Of a stretch of 15,572 nucleotides of DNA, positions 1 to 6,889 are shown in pieces. How positions within the stretch are numbered: position 1 is the first letter of the stretch; every line of letters starts with the position of its first letter. Source of the DNA: Candidatus Aenigmatarchaeota archaeon (lineage in GTDB: Archaea; Aenigmatarchaeota; Aenigmatarchaeia; GW2011-AR5; WALA01); assembly GCA_015523085.1 (NCBI GenBank), contig WALA01000053.1, positions 1 through 15,572 on the forward strand, given 5' to 3'. Position numbers and translations under genes: made by a program. The notes under the pieces were generated by a model. That model was given only the letters and a program-made list of their open reading frames with translations. It was not told the origin of the DNA and made no database searches.

Positions 1-614
1 CTTCTTTCGCGCTTTTCGCGTACGCTTGGGTCGGATACTGGTACCTTTATTGGATAATGATAGGGTACATGATTCTTCTGCTCGGGTTCGAGTACGCAAA
101 GAGCAAAGTGAAGAAGCACGCGTTCTCGTACACGCACGCAAAGCGCATCGGAATTTCGTGGCTCATAATCACGCTCACAATATTCCTCATAGGATTCCCA
201 CACTTCGGGACGAGGATAATTTCGTCGACGATCATGTCCCCGTTCAGGACGATAAGCATATTCTCGTCGTCCGGCGGCATAAAGGGCGAGGAAGGCCAGT
301 TTCCGAACGTTTACGTCAGCGTCGCCGAGATGATGTCCCCCGGCGGCGTGGGAAAAATAATAAGGATGGATCCGACGATGTTCTTCCTGACGTTCCTTGC
401 GATAATTTATCTCTTCGTTGCGTACGTCAAGTACGGACGCCACATTGACACACTTTCCATACTCATTTCATGGCTCGCGGTGACTATGTACGCGTCAATA
501 ACCGCAGTAAGATTTACAATACTTCTCGCGATGCCCATAACCCTGGGGTCGGGAATAATACTGTCTAAAATATTCAGACTTTTGCTGGGTGAGGATAAAC
601 ATGCTTTCGAATGA
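1..614 (+). CDS. aglB: Oligosaccharyltransferase STT3/AglB, N-terminal membrane half (5' end outside window)
   Basis: The frame is open from base 3 to the TGA at 612-614, so the true start lies before the window. The product is strongly hydrophobic, with several membrane helices. It carries an SVAE motif (bases 318-329) in a loop between helices, matching the SVxE motif of external loop 5 in archaeal and eukaryotic STT3, whose Glu helps bind the acceptor sequon. A later helix contains A-V-R-F (Arg codon 510-512), like the conserved Arg in a late STT3 helix. By family knowledge this is the membrane domain that moves a lipid-linked glycan onto Asn of N-x-S/T on the outer face of the membrane. 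The frame stops before the last helices and the WWDYG-bearing soluble domain, which are encoded in the next, overlapping frame. It could be a natural split gene or a frameshifted single gene. Confidence 0.85.
   Translation, partial: SFALFAYAWVGYWYLYWIMIGYMILLLGFEYAKSKVKKHAFSYTHAKRIGISWLIITLTIFLIGFPHFGTRIISSTIMSPFRTISIFSSSGGIKGEEGQFPNVYVSVAEMMSPGGVGKIIRMDPTMFFLTFLAIIYLFVAYVKYGRHIDTLSILISWLAVTMYASITAVRFTILLAMPITLGSGIILSKIFRLLLGEDKHAFE
588..592 (+). promoter_or_regulatory. Shine-Dalgarno site for the C-terminal STT3 frame
   Basis: GGTGA lies 8 bases before ATG 601 and is complementary to the archaeal 16S rRNA 3' end (core GGAGGTGAT). It decides the start at 601 over the GTG at 589, which would sit inside the SD itself. 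A well-placed SD here supports separate initiation of the second half. Confidence 0.6.
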
Positions 615-1665
615 AAACAAATTTTACGCGTCCTTCGGCGTGTCGTTTTTGATAGGGCTTTACCTCATTTACAGGTATCTAAACTTCATAACATCGAGAG
701 TGAAGTACTCGCTGTACGTCATTTACGGCCTTTACCTGATTGCGTCTCTTTACTTCTACTTCAAATTCTCATCACCGACGAAGATAGCAGTCGCCGAAGT
801 GACGCTGTCGCTCGTTTTCATAGTGGTGTTCTCGGAGTTTATGGTGAGCTACGCAACATCCATAAGCCAGCCGCCCGTTCTCGACAACAACTGGTGGAAC
901 GCGCTGAACTGGATACGCAACAACACGCCGAATTGTTCTGTGATCGCGACGTACTGGGACCCGGGGCACTTCATAACGGGAATTGCGCAGCGCCCCGTCG
1001 TCTTTGATGGTGCGAGCCAAAACGCAAAGCTCATTGAGAACGTCAGCGGGCGGACGATCGTCAGAAGCCGCATACAGGACATAGCCACCGTGCTTTACAC
1101 GGACAACGAGACCAAGGCGCTGAAAATTCTGAAATACTACGAGATGCCTAACTGCTCGTCCATGTACTTCATAGCGTCGTCCGACCTCATAGGAAAGTCG
1201 CACTGGTGGGTTTACTTCTCAACTTGGACGCCGAAGACGCACAGCGGCGACAAGAACCCGATGGACAACTACTACTACGTCCCGTTGACTTCGAAGCGCC
1301 CGCTCATGAGCGGCAATGGAACGGAGTACATATTCGGAAACGTTTTCATGGTAATAGAGAACAACGGGACAGCCGTGCCGTATCTCATCCAGGGCAACGG
1401 GCAGTATGTAATGAAGATGTCAAAAATATTCTACTTTGAGAACGGCATTCCGAGGATGCTTGGATTCAACAACGCGTCTTTTGATGGGATGCTTTACGTG
1501 ACGCCGGGAATGAATTACGCGTTTTACATACCGAAGAATCTTGAGAATTCCCTGTTCACGAGAATGTACTTCTTCAACGGGCTCGGACTCAAGCACTTCA
1601 AGCTCGTGAAGAACTTCGGCGGCGAGGTCAAGCTCTTCAAGGTAGAGTTTAATGAAACAGAGTGA
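601..1665 (+). CDS. aglB: Oligosaccharyltransferase STT3/AglB, C-terminal half with WWDYG-like motif
   Basis: The product is 354 residues. Three hydrophobic segments (about 10-30, 38-58, 66-86) precede a soluble, presumably external domain. The stretch WNALNWIRNNTP followed by YWDPGH (Y118-W119-D120-P121-G122) and then RPVVFDGASQN aligns with the conserved STT3 region W.AL.WL..NTP..WWDYG..I...R....D. The WWDYG motif binds the +2 Ser/Thr of the acceptor sequon in known STT3 proteins; here it is changed at two positions. The N-terminal half ends at 614, so the frames overlap by 14 bases. The next gene also starts 14 bases before this stop. An SD at 588-592 supports initiation at ATG 601; GTG 589 is the alternative. 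Several N-x-S/T sites occur in the C-terminal domain. Identity as the STT3 C-terminal part is strong; whether it is a separate polypeptide is uncertain. Confidence 0.82.
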   Translation: MLSNENKFYASFGVSFLIGLYLIYRYLNFITSRVKYSLYVIYGLYLIASLYFYFKFSSPTKIAVAEVTLSLVFIVVFSEFMVSYATSISQPPVLDNNWWNALNWIRNNTPNCSVIATYWDPGHFITGIAQRPVVFDGASQNAKLIENVSGRTIVRSRIQDIATVLYTDNETKALKILKYYEMPNCSSMYFIASSDLIGKSHWWVYFSTWTPKTHSGDKNPMDNYYYVPLTSKRPLMSGNGTEYIFGNVFMVIENNGTAVPYLIQGNGQYVMKMSKIFYFENGIPRMLGFNNASFDGMLYVTPGMNYAFYIPKNLENSLFTRMYFFNGLGLKHFKLVKNFGGEVKLFKVEFNETE

Positions 1666-2332
1666 GTACAACAGGAAGATTTATGGAAACTTTCACGTCC
1701 CATTCAAAGAGCCGCGCGTGTTCAAGTCATTTAACATTCTTAAATCGCTTCCGCCGGGGCGAATACTTGATGTTGGCTGCTCCGATGGCGGATTCATAAG
1801 GGAGCTCGCGAAACTCGGTTGGGACGTCTTCGGGGTTGACATATCGCGCGCAATACCGCGCGACCTCAAAGTCGTCGTGAACAATCTCGACAACGGGCTT
1901 CCGTTCAAGGACGGATCGTTTGATTACGTTTACACGAGCGAAGTCATAGAACACGTTCTTGACACGTCCTTGTTCCTCCGTGAGATAAACCGCGTTATGA
2001 AGCAGGGCGGCGTGCTCGTTCTCACAACTCCGAACATGGCGTCGCTCACGCGGAGGGTCGCGCTCTTTTTCGGAGCTCAGCCGCCTCTCCTCGGGTACGA
2101 CTACGAGCACAATGACGCGGGACACGTTAGATACTACACTGGCCATGTCTTGTACGAGCAGATTCGCGAACACGGATTCAAAATACTCAAATCGTACGGC
2201 GACTACATACACCTCCCCCGCGTTGGATACGGAGTCAAGAAAGTTCTCTCCTACCCGGCGTCCCTGCCCGTGCTGAAAAATTTCGCAAACTCGTTCATAG
2301 TCGTCGCGAAAAAAGTCAAAGACGTTCAATAG
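1652..2332 (+). CDS. Class I SAM-dependent methyltransferase (Methyltransf_11 type)
   Basis: The 226-residue protein has motif I LDVGCSDGGF (39-48), an acidic residue ending strand 2 (GVD, D63), and the LPFKDGSFDYVY...EVIEHVLD segment (83-104) typical of UbiE/COQ5-like methyltransferases, followed by the GGVLVLTTPN strand (119-128). It should use S-adenosylmethionine in the cytoplasm; the substrate cannot be read from the sequence. The start at ATG 1652 lies inside the end of the STT3 C-terminal frame (14-base overlap), with AGGT 8 bases upstream, so translation is probably coupled to the oligosaccharyltransferase. This placement suggests methylation of a glycan or lipid-linked intermediate, which is inference. 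No membrane helix is evident. Confidence 0.85.
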   Translation: MKQSEYNRKIYGNFHVPFKEPRVFKSFNILKSLPPGRILDVGCSDGGFIRELAKLGWDVFGVDISRAIPRDLKVVVNNLDNGLPFKDGSFDYVYTSEVIEHVLDTSLFLREINRVMKQGGVLVLTTPNMASLTRRVALFFGAQPPLLGYDYEHNDAGHVRYYTGHVLYEQIREHGFKILKSYGDYIHLPRVGYGVKKVLSYPASLPVLKNFANSFIVVAKKVKDVQ

Positions 2333-2341
2333 TCGGACGTT

Positions 2342-2369
2342 TCTGAAATGAAAAATCGTTTTCATCAGA
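2342..2369. repeat. Inverted repeat between methyltransferase and glycosyltransferase genes
   Basis: ATGAAAA (2348-2354) and TTTTCAT (2359-2365) are perfectly complementary around a 4-base loop. The flanks TCTG (2342-2345) and CAGA (2366-2369) extend the pairing after a 2-base bulge. It starts 10 bases after the methyltransferase stop and ends just before the TATA box of the next gene. It could be a 3' hairpin of the upstream operon or a regulator site at the promoter; the sequence does not decide. Confidence 0.45.
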
Positions 2370-2378
2370 TTTATATTT
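2370..2378 (+). promoter_or_regulatory. TATA box of the GT4 glycosyltransferase gene
   Basis: TTTATATTT is centred about 24 bases upstream of ATG 2398, and no SD is visible before that ATG. This arrangement is expected for a leaderless archaeal transcript. Confidence 0.6.
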
Positions 2379-2397
2379 TTCTCGTTCAATTATCCTT

Positions 2398-3426
2398 ATG
2401 AAAATCGCGCTCATGACGGATTTGTTTTATCCCTACCTTCTCGGTGGAGGAGAACGCCAATTTTACGAGATTGCGAAGCGTCTCGCGCGCCGCCACGACG
2501 TCCACGTGTTCACACTGCGGACTCTTCCAACGGAGCTCCCTGGCGTCCACGTGCATCGCTTCGGGGCCGTGCATCCGATGAACGGTCGTTCATTCTTCAA
2601 GCTCCTGAGCGTTCCGATGATGTTTCCGAAAGTGCGCGGCTTCGACGTTGTCCACGTCAACCAGGGAATAAGCGCCCTCTACGGAATGTACGAGAAGCTG
2701 TTCCGGGGGAACGGAAAGATAGTCGCGACGTTCCACGACCTGTACATAAACGATTGGGGAAAGTACTACGCGTTCCCATCGTCGCTTTTCGGGCGCGTTC
2801 TTGAATTTCTCTGGATGCGAACGCCTTACGACGATGTCATAGTTCCAAGCGCGTCCACACAGCGGAAACTCAAATTCTTCGGCGTGAGCTCGACAATAGT
2901 TCCAAACGGCATAGACTTCGAGAAGTACAAAATCAAGCGGAAGGAGAAAACAATACTTTACATCGGACGCCTCGTGAAGTACAAGCACGTTGACGACTTG
3001 ATACGCGCAGTGCGCGGCCTCGATTACAAGCTCAAGATAATCGGCCAGGGTGAGGAGATGGAGAATTTGACAAAACTTGCAAAGCGCCTTGGTGTTGACG
3101 CCGAGTTCCTCGGCTTCGTCCCCGAGGAGAGGAAGATAGATGAGCTCGCCCGCGCGGACATTTTCGTGAACCCATCAACGGTCGAAGGCTTCGGCATAGT
3201 CATTTTGGAAGCGCTTGCATCCGGGTGCAAAGTTGTTGCGCGCCCGCTTCCGGCGTACGACTTCTGCGAAGGGAACGCGATTTTCGACGACGACATTCGC
3301 CGTGGAATTGAACGCGCGATGTCGTGGAAAGTCAGCCGAGCTCGCTTGCGCGGCGCGGCGCGGCCGTTCTCGTGGGACAACGTAGTCAAGCAAATAGAGC
3401 GCGTTTACATGCGCGACAAAAAGTAG
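2398..3426 (+). CDS. GT4-family glycosyltransferase (GT-B fold)
   Basis: The 342-residue length is normal for the family. The N-terminal domain starts with a beta strand leading to YPYLLGGGER (11-20), the glycine-rich acceptor-side loop of GT4 enzymes. PNGID (169-173) marks the domain junction, YIGRLVKYKHVDDLI (188-202) begins the nucleotide-sugar domain, and EGFGIVILEA (263-272) holds the EX7E motif (E263, E271) that contacts the donor sugar. It should be a retaining transferase acting at the cytoplasmic face, probably adding a hexose to a lipid-linked glycan given the neighbouring STT3 and flippase genes. Donor and acceptor are unknown. It appears to have its own leaderless promoter. Its 3' end overlaps the convergent gene by 22 bases. 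Confidence 0.9.
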   Translation: MKIALMTDLFYPYLLGGGERQFYEIAKRLARRHDVHVFTLRTLPTELPGVHVHRFGAVHPMNGRSFFKLLSVPMMFPKVRGFDVVHVNQGISALYGMYEKLFRGNGKIVATFHDLYINDWGKYYAFPSSLFGRVLEFLWMRTPYDDVIVPSASTQRKLKFFGVSSTIVPNGIDFEKYKIKRKEKTILYIGRLVKYKHVDDLIRAVRGLDYKLKIIGQGEEMENLTKLAKRLGVDAEFLGFVPEERKIDELARADIFVNPSTVEGFGIVILEALASGCKVVARPLPAYDFCEGNAIFDDDIRRGIERAMSWKVSRARLRGAARPFSWDNVVKQIERVYMRDKK

Positions 3427-4298
3427 AATGTTATTCCGAGAAGCCCGACGAACCAGAGCGTCACGATTCTGTACGTTAGTATTACCGTCATAACGACCTT
3501 GAGATTCGCAAACGAGAACATCGCAAACAGGACGCCGTCTATCGAACCTATGCCCGCCGGGAGGAAAAGAACCGCAGAGCCGATTATCATAGATGCGCAG
3601 AACGCCGAAACCGCGTATATCCACGAAACGTTTATGGAGAATGCCTTGAGTATGAGGAAGAAAGTAGTTCCGTCGACGAACGACATGAGTATGGCGATTG
3701 ACATTATGCCGAGGAACTTCCTTCTGCTTATCTGGCCGGACTTGAAGAACGCATCAACATTCTTTCTTTTTATGAACCTGCTCATGAAGTTTGCTATTTT
3801 TATGCGCCCTCTCTTCGAGTATATGAGATCAACCGCGTAAATTATGAGGATTGCGAACACTATGGACGCTATGAAGAAGAACGTCTTGAACTTCCTCGGA
3901 ATGAAAAACACGGCCCAGAGGGAGACGATTATGTACGCTATGAAATTCGTCATCTCCTCCCACATTATGCGCGCGATGCCGCGCGACATGGGGATTCCGA
4001 ACTTTCTCTTTATCAGGTACGCCTTGAAAGCGTCGCCACTCTTGAACGGGCTGAATCCGTTCGCCGTAAGACCGACCATCTCGACCTTGAACAAATCGTA
4101 GAGGTTCACCTTTCCAAGGAGCGTCCTCAGCCGCCACGTTCTTATGAGAAGGGCAACGATTTCTGACACGATGGCGAGAACGAGAAAGAGCTTGTTTGAG
4201 CTCTCAAAGATTTCAACGAGTGTAGCCGGCTTTATTATGTAAATCATGATGGCGAAAAAAGCCAAAAGGGCAAAAATGGAAAAGTATTCCTTTTTCAT
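3405..4298 (-). CDS. Lysylphosphatidylglycerol synthase transmembrane / UPF0104-like integral membrane protein
   Basis: The 297-residue protein is mostly hydrophobic, with about 7-8 predicted helices. Diagnostic features are RTWRLRTLLG (53-62), the NGFSPFKSGDAFKAYL segment (80-95, matching the family's N..P.R.GE..R pattern) and LPAGIGSIDGVL near the C-terminus (the family's PGGIG..EG pattern). These place it in PF03706, the membrane part of bacterial MprF and of archaeal AglD-type proteins, here without a fused glycosyltransferase domain. Such proteins are thought to act in lipid or lipid-linked sugar translocation or modification; the exact role is unknown. It is transcribed divergently from the flippase gene and converges with the GT4 gene, overlapping it by 22 bases. 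A leaderless start at ATG 4298 fits the TATA box 24 bases away. Confidence 0.8.
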   Translation of the reverse strand: MKKEYFSIFALLAFFAIMIYIIKPATLVEIFESSNKLFLVLAIVSEIVALLIRTWRLRTLLGKVNLYDLFKVEMVGLTANGFSPFKSGDAFKAYLIKRKFGIPMSRGIARIMWEEMTNFIAYIIVSLWAVFFIPRKFKTFFFIASIVFAILIIYAVDLIYSKRGRIKIANFMSRFIKRKNVDAFFKSGQISRRKFLGIMSIAILMSFVDGTTFFLILKAFSINVSWIYAVSAFCASMIIGSAVLFLPAGIGSIDGVLFAMFSFANLKVVMTVILTYRIVTLWFVGLLGITFYFLSRM

Positions 4299-4315
4299 GA
4301 CACTAATTTCCGCTC

Positions 4316-4328
4316 AAATATTTAAAAT
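4316..4328. promoter_or_regulatory. Shared TATA region for two divergent membrane-protein genes
   Basis: AAATATTTAAAAT is centred at about 4322, some 24 bases from ATG 4298 (minus strand) and 26 bases from ATG 4348 (plus strand). The core AAATATTT is self-complementary, so it can be read as a TATA box in both directions. Only 49 bases separate the two starts, and neither has an SD. Confidence 0.55.
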
Positions 4329-4347
4329 CTTATTCAGATGTTTAATC

Positions 4348-5835
4348 ATGAATTACAAGTCGAAGATGGTCCGCGGTTCGATTGTACTCTTCCTTATGAC
4401 ACTCGTGGCGTCCATTTTCGGTTACGCAATACGAATGATACTCACGCGGACGATACCGAAAGTTGAATACGGTTACGTGTATTCCGTCATATCCTTGATG
4501 GGGCTCGTTGGCATTTTCTTTGACCTTGGTTTAATATATGCGGTCATACGCTTTTCGGCGTTTTACAAGGCGAGGAAAAATTACTCGAAGATAAAGGAAA
4601 TTTTTCTCATATCGCTCATATCGAAGGTCGTGCTCTCCATAATTTTCCTCGGTCCTATAATTTTGTTTTCGAAGGAAATCGCTTCCGGATTCTTTCACTA
4701 TCCATCTCCGCAGGTCATAGTCATTCTATCGATTGTGTTCTTCTTCTCAACGTTCTACTACGTGTTCCGCGGGCTTGCCCAAGGCCTTGAGCACATTTAC
4801 GCCTATTCCATTGGTGAAGCGCTGCTCACGGGCATTGTTTTGATTCTCGTCATCGTTTTCAAGAAGAGCGCCGTGTCCGTTGCATACGCGTACTTGGTGA
4901 GCACGGTTCTTTCGTCGCTGTTCTACATCGTCTACGACTACGCCACGGAGAAGCGCGTTTTTGATTCGCCGTCGTCAATACACTTTGAGACCATAAAAAA
5001 GGTTTTCGCCTTCTCCCTGCCCGTGTTCTTCAGCAGCATTGGGTACACGATAATGACGCGGACGGACACGTTCATGCTAACTTACTTCAAAGGATTGGAG
5101 CAGGTTGCCTACTACCAAGTCGCCGTGCCGACGTCCCAGTACCTGTGGAAATTCGCCGCATCCGTTGCTCCCATAATCTCGCCCATCGTGACGGGAATGT
5201 TTTCAAGGCGCGACAAGAAATCGTGGAGCGACTCGTTCTCATTTTCCGTGCTCATAACGATGCTCCCCGTCGTTCCCGCGATGTTCACGATGCTCCTCTA
5301 TCCGAAAATCATAATACGCATACTTTTTGGCAACGCCTACGTCGCTGGAGCTCAGGCGCTCCAAATACTATCTCTCGTCGCCGTGTTCTACTCGTACATC
5401 GTCATAATATCGACGTTCATAGGCGCAAGTGGCGACACGAAAAAGCTTTCCAATGCGGTTCTCGTAGCCGCCGGCGCAAACGTTGTGCTCAACGCGATTC
5501 TCATACCGCCTTACGGTATCGTCGGCGCGTCACTTGCGACGCTGCTCTCGTACGTTGTGGAATTCGTAATTCTTTCGTTTTACGCACGTGAGCTCGCCCT
5601 TCCGATGAGCTTCGACACGCTCGGAAAATTCGCGGTCGCAGGCGCTGCTTTTTCAGCGTCGGTTTACGTTCTGAAGCGCGTGCTCTCAATGAACGTTTAC
5701 GCAGAAATGGTCGTCGTGATTTCGATATCGCTCGTCGTTTACGCGCTCGCATGTTACGCGCTCGGCTTGATAAGTAAAGAGCGCATTCTCAGAATAAGAA
5801 AAATTTTATCGAAGCCGCGCGGAAAGAATTTGTGA
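4348..5835 (+). CDS. Polysaccharide flippase, Wzx/MATE-like (MOP superfamily)
   Basis: The 495-residue product is hydrophobic throughout, with some 12-14 membrane segments, the usual size for Wzx-type transporters. The opening pattern (M-V-R-G-S, then LFLMTLVASIFGYAIR, R-T-I-P-K-V-E-Y-G-Y) and the GIFFDLGL segment are typical of PF01943/PF13440 proteins; the later LFGNAYVAGAQALQIL and GIVGASLATLLSY segments match the second half of the family. The likely role is moving a lipid-linked glycan across the membrane for use by STT3. The reading frame extends upstream to 4246, but that would overlap the divergent gene. ATG 4348 is preferred because the TATA box sits 26 bases upstream and the transmembrane domain begins soon after. 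Only 6 bases separate its stop from the end of the convergent phosphoesterase gene. Confidence 0.85.
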   Translation: MNYKSKMVRGSIVLFLMTLVASIFGYAIRMILTRTIPKVEYGYVYSVISLMGLVGIFFDLGLIYAVIRFSAFYKARKNYSKIKEIFLISLISKVVLSIIFLGPIILFSKEIASGFFHYPSPQVIVILSIVFFFSTFYYVFRGLAQGLEHIYAYSIGEALLTGIVLILVIVFKKSAVSVAYAYLVSTVLSSLFYIVYDYATEKRVFDSPSSIHFETIKKVFAFSLPVFFSSIGYTIMTRTDTFMLTYFKGLEQVAYYQVAVPTSQYLWKFAASVAPIISPIVTGMFSRRDKKSWSDSFSFSVLITMLPVVPAMFTMLLYPKIIIRILFGNAYVAGAQALQILSLVAVFYSYIVIISTFIGASGDTKKLSNAVLVAAGANVVLNAILIPPYGIVGASLATLLSYVVEFVILSFYARELALPMSFDTLGKFAVAGAAFSASVYVLKRVLSMNVYAEMVVVISISLVVYALACYALGLISKERILRIRKILSKPRGKNL

Positions 5836-5841
5836 TTGCAA

Positions 5842-6495
5842 TCAAGGTTTCATCTCATCTACCGTTCCCAGATACGTTCCGTCCAGGAGATAGACCTTTT
5901 TGTTTTTCATGCGGCGCGCTATGGGCCCCATAAGACCGCTTTCAAGGACATTCTTCCCACCGATTATGGGATTGAACGCGGGCATTACGATGGTCTTTCG
6001 CTTTTCATACTCGCCTATGACCCAAACCTTCTTGTACACACGGCCCGCTATGTCATTCAGCGCTATCATCGGGTGATTGTGCCCGATGACGATTGTCTTT
6101 ATCTTGTTCGTGAGCTTTGGCTTCATGTGGCCGTGACATATGTAAACGCTTCCCACAGTCAAGTCGTTTACGACGCCGTCGAAGACGCGGCGTATTCCCC
6201 CGTCGTGATTCCCCATTATGATTTTGACTTCGGCGTTCACTCCGTCGACGAACTTTTTCAGGTCCTTGATTTCCTGAAATTTCATGGACGGTATATTGTG
6301 CTTGAAGTCGCCGTTTATCACGAGCGTCCTTGTCCGCGTCCTTTTCAGGAGCGCGTTTGACCGCTCAATGAGCTCATCGACCTGATTCGGTATGAAGAAC
6401 CCGCGCCTCCAGTACTCGTACTCGACTCCTATGTGAAGATCTGAGATGATAAGGAACTTTTCAACCTTCAGCGCGGGCTCGTTTGTTATGAACAT
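5842..6495 (-). CDS. SbcD/Mre11-related metallophosphoesterase (archaeal)
   Basis: The 217-residue protein shows the full calcineurin-like metal-binding set: SDLHIG (D19, H21), NGDFKH (D63), GNHD (95-98), CHGHM (H121) and GHNHP (H139, H141). The FIPNQVDEL and PAFNP segments agree with the archaeal group described as SbcD-related putative phosphoesterases (TIGR00024). It should hydrolyse a phosphoester with two metal ions in the cytoplasm; the natural substrate is not known. The nuclease accessory regions of Mre11 are absent, so a recombination-nuclease role is not implied. The start at ATG 6495 fits a leaderless transcript from the divergent promoter shared with the small membrane protein gene. 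The gene converges with the flippase gene. Confidence 0.85.
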   Translation of the reverse strand: MFITNEPALKVEKFLIISDLHIGVEYEYWRRGFFIPNQVDELIERSNALLKRTRTRTLVINGDFKHNIPSMKFQEIKDLKKFVDGVNAEVKIIMGNHDGGIRRVFDGVVNDLTVGSVYICHGHMKPKLTNKIKTIVIGHNHPMIALNDIAGRVYKKVWVIGEYEKRKTIVMPAFNPIIGGKNVLESGLMGPIARRMKNKKVYLLDGTYLGTVDEMKP

Positions 6496-6506
6496 GAATG
6501 AATTTC

Positions 6507-6523
6507 ATATTTAAGTTTTAAAT
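6507..6523. promoter_or_regulatory. Overlapping back-to-back TATA boxes between divergent genes
   Basis: ATATTTAAG (6507-6515) is about 25 bases before ATG 6536 on the plus strand. TTTTAAAT (6516-6523) reads as ATTTAAAA on the minus strand, about 25 bases before ATG 6495. The two elements abut inside a 40-base intergenic space; both genes look leaderless. Confidence 0.55.
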
Positions 6524-6535
6524 TCAATTTAGTGC

Positions 6536-6889
6536 ATGAAAGATTACATCAAGGCAATTTTCATCGGGCTCGTGCTCATATCGCTCTCGTACCCGGTGGT
6601 GTTCCTCTTCGGCGTTTCGCGCATTTCAATGACGATTCTCTTTTACATAATACCCATCGCGTCGTTCGCCGGGTACGCGTTCACATCGAATGGCGTCCAG
6701 CGCGGTCGGGCTGTGGTGCGAACAAAAAGCGGACGCGCGATAGAATGTGATGTCGTCGGGGTGAGCTCGGACTTTCTCATAGTTGACGACGGGAAAAAGA
6801 AAATGATAAAAATGGACGAAGTGACGTCCATCGAATACCTCAATACTTCCACTGGCTCGACTGAACGTTCGGAACCTCAATATTCTTGA
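6536..6889 (+). CDS. Small two-helix membrane protein with cytoplasmic beta-rich domain, function unknown
   Basis: This 117-residue protein is not recognised. Two hydrophobic helices (about 6-26 and 32-50) with a positive N-terminus (MKDYIK) are followed by a short soluble domain (about 58-103). The alternating pattern GRAVVRTKSGRAIECDVVGV, then DFLIVDDGKKKMIKMDEV, suggests a small beta barrel resembling Sm-like folds, but that is a guess from pattern only. The tail from about residue 104 is Ser/Thr-rich and is encoded antisense to the end of the convergent secreted-protein gene (50-base overlap). The start at ATG 6536 has a TATA box about 25 bases upstream. A real gene is supported by the promoter position, the continuous frame and the charged/hydrophobic pattern. 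Confidence 0.65.
   Translation: MKDYIKAIFIGLVLISLSYPVVFLFGVSRISMTILFYIIPIASFAGYAFTSNGVQRGRAVVRTKSGRAIECDVVGVSSDFLIVDDGKKKMIKMDEVTSIEYLNTSTGSTERSEPQYS

Noticed and set aside
772..1203. Minus-strand open frame of 143 codons
   Set aside because: It is antisense to the STT3 C-terminal domain with its conserved motif; no promoter or SD was seen.
1727..2389. Long minus-strand open frame of 220 codons over the methyltransferase gene
   Set aside because: It lies antisense to a gene with clear SAM-binding motifs, has no recognisable domain, and has the charged, low-hydrophobic composition typical of shadow frames.
5836..6360. Plus-strand open frame of 174 codons
   Set aside because: It is antisense to the metallophosphoesterase, which has all its metal-binding motifs; the plus-strand frame is rich in His, Tyr and Arg with no domain.
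5842..6495. Mre11/SbcD DNA-repair nuclease
   Set aside because: The catalytic core is present, but the protein is short, lacks the capping and C-terminal domains, and no Rad50/SbcC gene is nearby.
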